Made by a program: the position numbers and the translations under genes | The notes under the pieces: model-generated | The model's input: only the letters and a program-made list of their open reading frames with translations | Told to the model about the DNA's origin: nothing | Databases searched by the model: none | Part shown: positions 1 to 5,648 of the stretch, in pieces | Numbering within the stretch: the stretch's first letter is position 1 | Layout of the letters: every line of letters starts with the position of its first letter | Origin: Planctomycetes bacterium UBA4800 | GTDB taxonomy: Bacteria; Planctomycetota; UBA8108; UBA8890; UBA8898 | Reading direction: 5' to 3' | Assembly (NCBI GenBank): GCA_002402755.1 | Contig: DHGK01000011.1 | Span: 1 to 6,650 of the forward strand | Length of the DNA stretch: 6,650 nt

Positions 1-1455
1 CCGACGCTCGACTGCTCGCAGTGCATCCTGACGCCGCGCATGGTCGAGGTCGCCGCGCACCCGAACATCACGCTCCACACCTACGCCGAGGTCGAGTCCG
101 TGAGCGGCTTCATCGGCAACTTCGACGTGAAGATCCGCCTGAAGGCGCGCTCGGTCGACATCACAAAATGCACGGGCTGCGGCCTGTGCGCCCAGAAGTG
201 CCCCCAGAAGAAGATCCCGAGCGAGTTCGACGAGGGCCTGGGCATGCGCACGGCGATCTACACGCCGTTCGCGCAGGCGGTGCCGAACAAGCCCGTCATC
301 GACCGGGCGCACTGCACGAAGTTCCTGACCGGCAAGTGCGGGGTGTGCCAGAAGGTCTGCCCGGTCGGCGCCGTCGACTACACGCAGCAGGACACGTTCG
401 TCGAGGAGAAGATCGGCGCCATCGTGGTCGCGACCGGGTACCGCCTGTACGACTACAAGAACGGCGAGAAGGACTACGGCATCGAGGGCTACGGCGAGTA
501 CGGGTACGGACAGTACAAAGATGTAATTGATGGCCTGCAGTTCGAGCGCCTCGCGAGCGCGTCCGGCCCGACGGGCGGCGCGATTCTGCGGCCGTCGGAC
601 GGCAAGGCGCCCGAGAAGGTGGTCTTCATCAAGTGCGTGGGCTCCCGCGACTGCGCCAAGGGCCTGAGCTACTGCAGCAAGATCTGCTGCATGTACATCG
701 CCAAGCACGCGATGCTCTACAAGCACAAGGTGCACCACGGGACCGCCTACGTCTTCTACATGGACATCCGCGCGGGCGGCAAGAACTACGACGAGTTCGT
801 CCGGCGCGCGATCGAGGAGGACGGGGCCGTGTACATCCGCGGCCGCGTGTCGCGCATCTACAAGCGCGGCGACAAGCTCGTCGTCGCCGGCGCCGACACG
901 CTGCTCGGGGGCGGGGCCGGCGGGCAGGTCGAGATCGAGGCCGACATGGTCGTCCTGGCGACCGCCATGCGGCCGCAGTACGGCATCGAGGCGCTGGCGC
1001 AGAAGCTGAGCATCGGCTACGACGAGTACGGGTTCCTCTCCGAGGCGCATCCCAAGCTCAGGCCCGTCGAGACCAACACGGCGGGCATCTTCCTGGCCGG
1101 CGCCTGCCAGGGCGTCAAGGACATTCCCGAGGCCGTGGGCCAGGCGAGCGGCGCGGCCGCGAAGGTCCTGGGCCTGTTCTCCGGCGACGAGTTGGAGCGC
1201 GAGCCGATCGTGGCGCGCGTCAACCAGAGCCAGTGCGTGGGGTGCTTCTACTGCGAGCAGGTCTGCCCGTACCACGCCATCGAGCGCGAGGAGAAGCGCG
1301 ACAAGGCGGGCAGCCTCATCGCCAGGGTCGCGAAGGTCAACGTGGGGTTGTGCCAGGGCTGCGGCGCGTGCGTCGCGACCTGCAGGTCCAACAGCATCGA
1401 CCTGGACGGCTTCAGCGACGAGCAAGTCTTTTCGGAAATCGGAGGGCTGAAGTGA
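1..1455 (+). CDS. hdrA: HdrA-type iron-sulfur flavoprotein, electron-bifurcating subunit (5' end cut by window)
   Basis: The frame is open from base 1 and begins inside the protein (visible residues PTLDCSQCILTPRMVEV), so the start lies upstream; the internal ATG at 40 is not the start. 484 residues are visible, against roughly 650 for the family. Missing is the N-terminal part, which should hold the first FAD/Rossmann motif. Visible, numbered from base 1: an inserted ferredoxin domain with CxxCxxCxxxCP (C57, C60, C63, C67) and Cx7CxxCxxxCP (C105, C113, C116, C120); a flavoprotein strand GAIVVATGY near 139-147; Cx12Cx3CC (C212, C225, C229, C230), the spacing I recall for the FAD-proximal cluster of methanogen HdrA; the late flavin motif GIFLAGACQGVKDIPEAVGQ; and two C-terminal 4Fe-4S sites (C412/415/418/422 and C451/454/457/461). 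In known Hdr complexes this cytoplasmic subunit carries the bifurcating FAD. It is followed directly by flxD (TGATG overlap). Family identity is very secure; the bifurcating role is inferred from homology and neighbours. Confidence 0.96.
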   Translation, partial: PTLDCSQCILTPRMVEVAAHPNITLHTYAEVESVSGFIGNFDVKIRLKARSVDITKCTGCGLCAQKCPQKKIPSEFDEGLGMRTAIYTPFAQAVPNKPVIDRAHCTKFLTGKCGVCQKVCPVGAVDYTQQDTFVEEKIGAIVVATGYRLYDYKNGEKDYGIEGYGEYGYGQYKDVIDGLQFERLASASGPTGGAILRPSDGKAPEKVVFIKCVGSRDCAKGLSYCSKICCMYIAKHAMLYKHKVHHGTAYVFYMDIRAGGKNYDEFVRRAIEEDGAVYIRGRVSRIYKRGDKLVVAGADTLLGGGAGGQVEIEADMVVLATAMRPQYGIEALAQKLSIGYDEYGFLSEAHPKLRPVETNTAGIFLAGACQGVKDIPEAVGQASGAAAKVLGLFSGDELEREPIVARVNQSQCVGCFYCEQVCPYHAIEREEKRDKAGSLIARVAKVNVGLCQGCGACVATCRSNSIDLDGFSDEQVFSEIGGLK

Positions 1456-1892
1456 TGGAGACGACGACGGCGGAGTTCGAGCCGAAGATCATCGCCTTCC
1501 TGTGCAACTGGTGCACGTACGCGGGCGCGGACCTGGCCGGCACGAGCCGGCTCAAGTACCCGGCGAACATCCGCGCGATCCGGCTGACGTGCACGGGCAG
1601 GATCGAGCCCATGTTCCTCCTGAAAGCGTTCCAGGAAGGGGCCGACGCCGTGCTCGTGTCGGGGTGCCACCCCGGCGACTGCCACTACACGAGCGGCAAC
1701 TACCACGCGCGGCGCAGGTGGACGGTCTTCCGGAAGCTGCTGGAGTTCAGCGGGATCGACCCGCGCCGCGTCCTGTTCTCGTGGGTCTCGGCGGCGGAAG
1801 GCCGGAAGTGGTCCGAGCTGGTCGCCGAGATCACGGCGCAGGTCCGGGAGCTCGGACCGTTCACGAGCTTCGAGCGCATCGTCAAGGCATAG
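1455..1892 (+). CDS. flxD: MvhD/FlxD-family [2Fe-2S] electron-transfer protein
   Basis: 145 residues, close to the usual length for stand-alone MvhD (methyl-viologen-reducing hydrogenase delta subunit). The family binds one [2Fe-2S] cluster and passes electrons from a hydrogenase, formate dehydrogenase or Flx module into HdrA. The expected cysteines are visible: C17 and C20 (FLCNWCTYAGAD), C46 (RLTCTGRIEP), and C71 and C76 (SGCHPGDCHY). The ATG shares one base with the hdrA stop (TGATG), and GGAGGG at 1441-1446 sits 8 nt upstream, so the start is well supported and translation is probably coupled. No hydrogenase or formate dehydrogenase gene is nearby; FAD/NAD and 4Fe-4S genes follow instead, which favours the Flx name over MvhD proper. 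In some organisms this domain is fused to HdrA; here it is separate. Confidence 0.95.
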   Translation: METTTAEFEPKIIAFLCNWCTYAGADLAGTSRLKYPANIRAIRLTCTGRIEPMFLLKAFQEGADAVLVSGCHPGDCHYTSGNYHARRRWTVFRKLLEFSGIDPRRVLFSWVSAAEGRKWSELVAEITAQVRELGPFTSFERIVKA

Positions 1893-1904
1893 CGAGGGAC
1901 GAGC

Positions 1905-2744
1905 ATGATCGAGCAACTACGGCAGCGCGCCCGCGAGCTCCTCGGGGAGGGCACGGTCGCCCTCGTCATCGGCTACGGCCGGGGAAACTCGCCGCAGGCG
2001 ACATTCCCGGTGTTCATCAAGAAGGCGGACGAGGTCGACCGGCTGGTGTTCAACCCCTTCTGCCGGAACAACCTGGCCGTGTACCTGACGCGCAAGGACA
2101 TCATGCCGAAGGGCGCCGTCGGCCTCGTCGCGCGCCCCGAGGAGGTGCGGAGCGTGGCCGTGCTGGTCCAGGAGCAGCAGTTCGACCCCGACAAGGTCGT
2201 CCTGATCGGCGTTGCCTGTGCCGAGCCCGGCAAGGAGGGCGCCGCCTGCGAGATGCTCAAGGGCCGGACTCTCAAGGAACTCGAGGCCGAGGTCGCCGAG
2301 CGCCTGAAGGGCCGCGATCCGGCGCAGGAAGTCGCGGCGAAGGTGCAGGAGCTCGAGGCCATGACGCCCGAGCAACGGCTCGCCTTCTGGGAGAAGGAGT
2401 TCTCGCGCTGCATCCGCTGCTACGCGTGCCGCCAGGCCTGCCCTATGTGCTACTGCGAGCGCTGCATCGTCGAGAAGAACCAGCCGCAGTGGATTCCCTC
2501 CAGCCCCCGGCCGCTCGGCAACTACTTCTGGAACGTCATTCGCGCCTTTCACCTCGCGGGCCGCTGCATCGGCTGCGGCGCCTGCGCGCGCGCCTGTCCC
2601 ATGGGCATTCCGCTGGACCTTCTCAACGCGAAGGTCGCGCGGGAGGTCAAAGAGAGCTTCGCGTACGAGGCGGGGTTCGACCACGAGGTCCCGCCGCCCA
2701 TGGCGAGCTTCAGGACGGACGACGAGCAGGAGTTCATCAAGTAG
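1905..2744 (+). CDS. flxC: 4Fe-4S dicluster protein, FlxC-like subunit
   Basis: 279 residues, starting 12 nt after flxD with GAGGGA at 1894-1899, 5 nt before the ATG. Residues 1-160 form a domain with no motif I can name, containing VALVIGYGRG (18-27) and a central charged helical stretch (about 122-165). The C-terminal part is ferredoxin-like with two CxxCxxCxxxCP sites: C169/172/175/179 and C221/224/227/231. Three further cysteines (C182, C184, C187) directly follow the first site, giving seven cysteines in 19 residues (CIRCYACRQACPMCYCERC). No signal peptide or membrane segment is seen, so the protein should be cytoplasmic. Placed between flxD and flxB, it probably relays electrons between the FlxA/FlxB side and HdrA. 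The Fe-S role is secure. The letter C rests on gene order recalled from the Desulfovibrio flx cluster and is less certain. Confidence 0.87.
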   Translation: MIEQLRQRARELLGEGTVALVIGYGRGNSPQATFPVFIKKADEVDRLVFNPFCRNNLAVYLTRKDIMPKGAVGLVARPEEVRSVAVLVQEQQFDPDKVVLIGVACAEPGKEGAACEMLKGRTLKELEAEVAERLKGRDPAQEVAAKVQELEAMTPEQRLAFWEKEFSRCIRCYACRQACPMCYCERCIVEKNQPQWIPSSPRPLGNYFWNVIRAFHLAGRCIGCGACARACPMGIPLDLLNAKVAREVKESFAYEAGFDHEVPPPMASFRTDDEQEFIK

Positions 2745-2753
2745 GAGGACGCT

Positions 2754-3788
2754 ATGGCGATGCTGCTGGCGAAGAAGAACCTGCGCGCGCTGCTCCGCGG
2801 CGCGATGGACAGGAAGTACCGCGTCGTCGGGCCGGTGCGCGAGCACGGCATCGTGCTCTTCGCCGAGATGTCCGACCCCGGGGCGCTGTGCCTGGACGAG
2901 CTCAACACGCAGAACTCGATCAAGGAGTTCTTCTTCCCCAAGACCGAGAAGCTCTTCACGTACAGCCTGGGGAAGAACGATGCCGCGGTCGCCGACGACT
3001 TCGCGCCGCCGCGGACGGTGCTCATCGGCGGCCGCGCGTGCGACGCGCGGTCGCTCGTCGCGCTCGACCGGCTCTTCGGCTGGGACTACAAGGACAAGTT
3101 CTACTTCGCGCGCCGCGAGGCCACGTGCGTGATCACGCTCGCGTGCGACCGCTTCGACGAGGCCTGCTTCTGCACGTCGCTCGGCTTCGGGCCGCGCGCG
3201 GCCGAGGGCAGCGATATTCTGCTCGTGCCGGTCGAGGGCGACGAGTACGCAGTCGAGGCCGTGACCGACAAGGGCCGGGCCCTGATCGCCGAGGTCAAGG
3301 ATGTCTTCACGGAGGGGACGCCGGGCGCCGAGAAGGTCGCCTACCCGGAGAAGAAGTTCGACCTGGCGGCGGTGAAGCCGTGGCTGGAGCGGAACTTCGA
3401 GCATCCCATCTGGAAGGAGGAGTTCCTCTCGTGCCTGGGCTGCGGCACCTGCACGTACCAGTGCCCCATGTGCCATTGCTTCGACATCGTCGATGAGGGC
3501 GACATTCACGGCGGGGCGCGCTGCAAGAACTGGGACTCGTGCCAGTTCGCGCTCTTCACGCTGCACACGTCGGGGCACAACCCGCGGCCGGCGCAGGCGG
3601 CGCGCTGGCGCCAGCGGCTCAGGCACAAGTTCGTGTACTACGCGGACAAGTTCGGCACGGAGGCGTGCGTGGGCTGCGGCCGCTGCATCCGCAACTGCCC
3701 CGTGTGCCTGAGCATCCTTGACAAGCTCGTTCTGATCGGCCGCGAGGCGGCCGCCGCGCCCGCGCAGCCCGCGGGCGCGCAGCCATGA
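2754..3788 (+). CDS. flxB: 4Fe-4S protein, FlxB-like (AsrA/HydB family)
   Basis: 344 residues. AGGAGG at 2743-2748 lies 5 nt before the ATG and overlaps the flxC stop; ATG 2760 is a weaker alternative start. The N-terminal half has features typical of the AsrA (anaerobic sulfite reductase subunit A)/HydB (sulfhydrogenase beta) family: GGRACDARSLVALDRLFGWD (92-111), C125, C131, and ACFCTSLGFGP (137-147). The C-terminal half has two 4Fe-4S sites, C227/230/233/237 with extra C240 and C242, and C305/308/311/315. Between them are C257, C263 and a HNPR motif (275-278), as expected in this family. The last 15 or so residues are Ala/Pro-rich and probably disordered. In homologous complexes this subunit pairs with an FAD/NAD(P) protein, here the adjacent flxA, and takes its electrons. 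AsrA itself is unlikely because no sulfite reductase (AsrC) follows and HdrA/FlxD precede. Confidence 0.9.
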   Translation: MAMLLAKKNLRALLRGAMDRKYRVVGPVREHGIVLFAEMSDPGALCLDELNTQNSIKEFFFPKTEKLFTYSLGKNDAAVADDFAPPRTVLIGGRACDARSLVALDRLFGWDYKDKFYFARREATCVITLACDRFDEACFCTSLGFGPRAAEGSDILLVPVEGDEYAVEAVTDKGRALIAEVKDVFTEGTPGAEKVAYPEKKFDLAAVKPWLERNFEHPIWKEEFLSCLGCGTCTYQCPMCHCFDIVDEGDIHGGARCKNWDSCQFALFTLHTSGHNPRPAQAARWRQRLRHKFVYYADKFGTEACVGCGRCIRNCPVCLSILDKLVLIGREAAAAPAQPAGAQP

Positions 3789-3792
3789 GGAG
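3787..3792 (+). promoter_or_regulatory. Ribosome binding site deciding the flxA start
   Basis: GAGGAG lies inside the end of flxB, 10 nt before ATG 3803. If ATG 3785 were used, this motif would fall inside the coding sequence and the upstream region (GCGGGCGCGCAGCC) has no Shine-Dalgarno match. This favours the downstream start, although re-initiation at the ATGA junction remains possible. Confidence 0.6.
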
Positions 3793-3802
3793 TCACGAAG
3801 CG

Positions 3803-4642
3803 ATGGCGAGCGACAACATCTATCTCCCGTACCTGATGAAGGTCGACGGCGTGCGCGACGAGACCCGCGACGTGCGCACGCTGCGCCTGAAGTTCGCGCG
3901 CGACGAGGATGCCGCGCAGTTCAGCTTCAAGGCCGGGCAGTTCGGGGAGTACTCGGTCTTCGGCGCGGGCGAGTGCACGTTCTGCATCGCCAACCCGCCG
4001 ACGCGCGCGGGCTTCATCGAGTGCACGTTCAGGAAGGCCGGCCGGGTCACGAAGGCGCTGCGGGACCTCGAGGTCGGCGACACGGCGGGCTTCCGCGGGC
4101 CGTACGGCAACGTGTTTCCGATCGAGTCCTGGTACGGCAAGAGCGTGCTCTTCATCGCGGGCGGCATCGCGCTCCCGCCCATGCGCTGCGTGATCTGGAA
4201 CTGCCTGGACCTGCGCGACAAGTTCAAGGACATCACCGTGGTCTACGGGGCGCGCACGGTCGGGGACCTCGTCTACAAGGACGAGCTCCGGGAGTGGAGC
4301 GAGCGGTCGGACATGAAGCTCATCCAGACCGTGGACCCGGGCGGCGAGACGCCGGACTGGCGCGGCCAGATCGGGTTCGTGCCCACGGTTCTGGAGAAGG
4401 CGGCGCCGGCGAGCGCCGACACCATCGCGGTCGTGTGCGGCCCGCCGATCATGCTCAAGTTCACGTTCCCGGTGCTCGATCGCCTCGGCTTCGCGCGCGC
4501 GAGCGTCTACACGACGATGGAGAATCGCATGAAGTGCGGCGTGGGGAAATGCGGCCGCTGCAACGTGGGCGGCGTCTACATCTGCAAGGAAGGCCCGGTG
4601 TTCACGGCCGAGCAGGTGGCGCGCATGCCGGCCGAGTACTGA
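3803..4642 (+). CDS. flxA: FAD/NAD(P)-binding oxidoreductase with PyrK-type [2Fe-2S] domain, FlxA-like
   Basis: 279 residues from ATG 3803. This is the likely entry point for NAD(P)H: a ferredoxin-NADP reductase-like fold with a [2Fe-2S] tail, similar to AsrB, HydG and dihydroorotate dehydrogenase electron-transfer subunit PyrK. Residues 1-100 form the FAD-binding barrel (AGQFGEYSV at 44-52, FTFCIANPP at 59-67). The nucleotide-binding domain shows VLFIAGGIALPPMR (115-128) and VCGPPIML (211-218). Four cysteines at 245, 250, 253 and 261 (KCGVGKCGRC, then YIC) form the [2Fe-2S] site. An in-frame ATG at 3785 overlaps the flxB stop (ATGA) and would add six residues. ATG 3803 is preferred because GAGGAG at 3787-3792 is 10 nt upstream and MASDNIYLPY resembles family N termini. 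No signal peptide is seen. NADH versus NADPH cannot be decided. Alternatives such as AsrB or PyrK are disfavoured by the hdrA-flxD context. Confidence 0.93.
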   Translation: MASDNIYLPYLMKVDGVRDETRDVRTLRLKFARDEDAAQFSFKAGQFGEYSVFGAGECTFCIANPPTRAGFIECTFRKAGRVTKALRDLEVGDTAGFRGPYGNVFPIESWYGKSVLFIAGGIALPPMRCVIWNCLDLRDKFKDITVVYGARTVGDLVYKDELREWSERSDMKLIQTVDPGGETPDWRGQIGFVPTVLEKAAPASADTIAVVCGPPIMLKFTFPVLDRLGFARASVYTTMENRMKCGVGKCGRCNVGGVYICKEGPVFTAEQVARMPAEY

Positions 4643-4643
4643 T

Positions 4644-4668
4644 GTCGCCCGCGTCCCGCGGGGGCGAC
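4644..4668 (+). terminator. GC hairpin directly after flxA (possible transcript end)
   Basis: GTCGCCC (4644-4650) is perfectly complementary to GGGCGAC (4662-4668), with an 11-nt loop that can itself form a short CGCG/CGCG stem. The structure begins one base after the flxA stop. No T-run follows, so it is not a classical intrinsic terminator. It could be a 3'-end stabilising hairpin, act with Rho, or be a U-less terminator. The pairing is seen in the sequence; the function is inferred. Confidence 0.45.
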
Positions 4669-4689
4669 GGCGGCCCGCACGACGTCGCC
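4663..4689 (-). terminator. Alternative GC hairpin after the pseudouridine synthase gene
   Basis: GGCGACG (4663-4669) is perfectly complementary to CGTCGCC (4683-4689), with a 13-nt loop. On the minus strand it begins 8 nt after the stop of the pseudouridine synthase gene. It shares bases 4663-4668 with the hairpin after flxA, so one RNA molecule can form only one of the two. No T-run follows on this strand either. Some self-complementarity is expected by chance at this GC content. Confidence 0.35.
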
Positions 4690-4697
4690 GCGCCGCG

Positions 4698-5648
4698 TCA
4701 CGCCTCGTGCGCCCGCAGCCCGTAGCGGGCGAGCGTCGCCAGGAAGTCCTCGGGCAGGGGCGCCGTGATCTCCGCCGTGAGCTTGAGCACGGGGTGGTGG
4801 AAGCACAGGCGCGCGGCGTGGAGCAGGAAGTGCTCGGCGGTGGGCGGGCACGGCGGGCCGCCGAAGCGGGTGTCGCCGATGAGCGGGTGACCGAGCGCCG
4901 CGCAGTGAATCCGGATCTGGTTCTGGCGGCCCGTGACCGGCGACGCGCGCACGAGGCTCGCCTCCTCGCCGCGCTCGAGACACTCGATGATCGTGATGCT
5001 CTCCTTGCGCGCATCGCCCCCGAGCGCCTCGGCAAGCGCCGTGGCCGGCCGGATGGGGATCCTCACCTCGTGCCTGCCCTCGGGAAACGTCCCCGCCGTG
5101 ATGGCGAGGTACTGCTTGGTGACGAGCTTGCGCTCGAACTGGCGCTGAATGCGGCGCCGGACGAGAAGATCGAAGACGATGAGAATGGCGCCGCTCGTCT
5201 CGCGGTCGAGGCGGTGGCACGTGAGCGGCGGCGCGTGCGGGTATGCGGCGGCGACGTAGTTCATCAGGGTGTCGGCCTGGTGGCCCGCGGTCGGGTGGGT
5301 GAGGATGCCGCTCGGCTTGTTCATGACGACGAGGTGGCGGTCCTCGTAGAGGGCCTGGATGGCGCCGGGCGCGAATCTGAGCGCGGGCTGCGGCCGCGGC
5401 GGGGCCGACATGACGATCGCGTCCCCGCGCTTGATGCGATAGGACGGCTTGGACGGGCGGCCGTTGACCGTGATCTCCCCGCGGGCGAGCATCTCCTGGA
5501 TCTGCGTCCGGCTGCGCCAGGGGAAATGCGCGTGGAGGTACACATCGCAGCGCGGCCGGCGCGCCGTGCGGGCCTGGAGCGCGAACGTCTCGGGCGGCGC
5601 GGGCGCCGCGGCGGCGCGCGGGTCGGGGGCGCCGGGTGCGTCACGCAT
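4698..5648 (-). CDS. RluA-family RNA pseudouridine synthase with S4 domain
   Basis: 316 residues. It converts a uridine to pseudouridine in rRNA or tRNA; the target cannot be told from sequence alone. After an Ala/Pro-rich leader (1-25) comes an S4 RNA-binding domain (about 30-80, with RTQIQEMLARGEITVNGRPS), then the catalytic domain: YEDRHLVVMNKPSGILTHP (101-119), the active-site motif HRLDRETSG (145-153) with D148 as the expected catalytic aspartate, TGRQNQIRIH (239-248), and HPLIGDTRFGG (254-264). The usual text at the third motif is GRTHQIRVH, so Q242-N243 is a mild variant; the arginine and QIR core are kept. The ATG overlaps the end of the upstream DUF72 gene by 8 nt and has GGAGAG 7 nt upstream (5661-5656), so the start is well supported and translation is probably coupled. 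The same frame stays open much further upstream, but that stretch lies over the DUF72 gene and is not conserved coding. Confidence 0.94.
   Translation of the reverse strand: MRDAPGAPDPRAAAAPAPPETFALQARTARRPRCDVYLHAHFPWRSRTQIQEMLARGEITVNGRPSKPSYRIKRGDAIVMSAPPRPQPALRFAPGAIQALYEDRHLVVMNKPSGILTHPTAGHQADTLMNYVAAAYPHAPPLTCHRLDRETSGAILIVFDLLVRRRIQRQFERKLVTKQYLAITAGTFPEGRHEVRIPIRPATALAEALGGDARKESITIIECLERGEEASLVRASPVTGRQNQIRIHCAALGHPLIGDTRFGGPPCPPTAEHFLLHAARLCFHHPVLKLTAEITAPLPEDFLATLARYGLRAHEA

Noticed and set aside
1448..1458. Recoded stop (selenocysteine or frameshift) joining hdrA and flxD into one fusion
   Set aside because: FlxD has its own ribosome binding site and ATG, and both proteins have normal ends, so an ordinary TGATG overlap explains the junction.
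1502..3496. A 664-codon plus-strand frame crossing flxD, flxC and flxB
   Set aside because: Arg/Gly-rich shadow translation, out of frame with three genes that have clear motifs.
1917..3626. A 569-codon open frame on the minus strand across flxC and flxB
   Set aside because: It is antisense to two genes with intact Fe-S motifs, and its translation is Arg/Ala/Leu-rich with no recognisable domain. Long antisense frames are expected at this GC content.
2754..4642. Anaerobic sulfite reductase AsrAB or sulfhydrogenase beta/gamma subunits
   Set aside because: The two proteins resemble those families, but no AsrC or NiFe hydrogenase gene is present and hdrA-flxD precede them. The Flx assignment fits better.
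3803..4642. PyrK, dihydroorotate dehydrogenase electron-transfer subunit
   Set aside because: The C-terminal [2Fe-2S] motif matches that domain type, but there is no pyrD or other pyrimidine gene, and the gene closes an Hdr/Flx operon.
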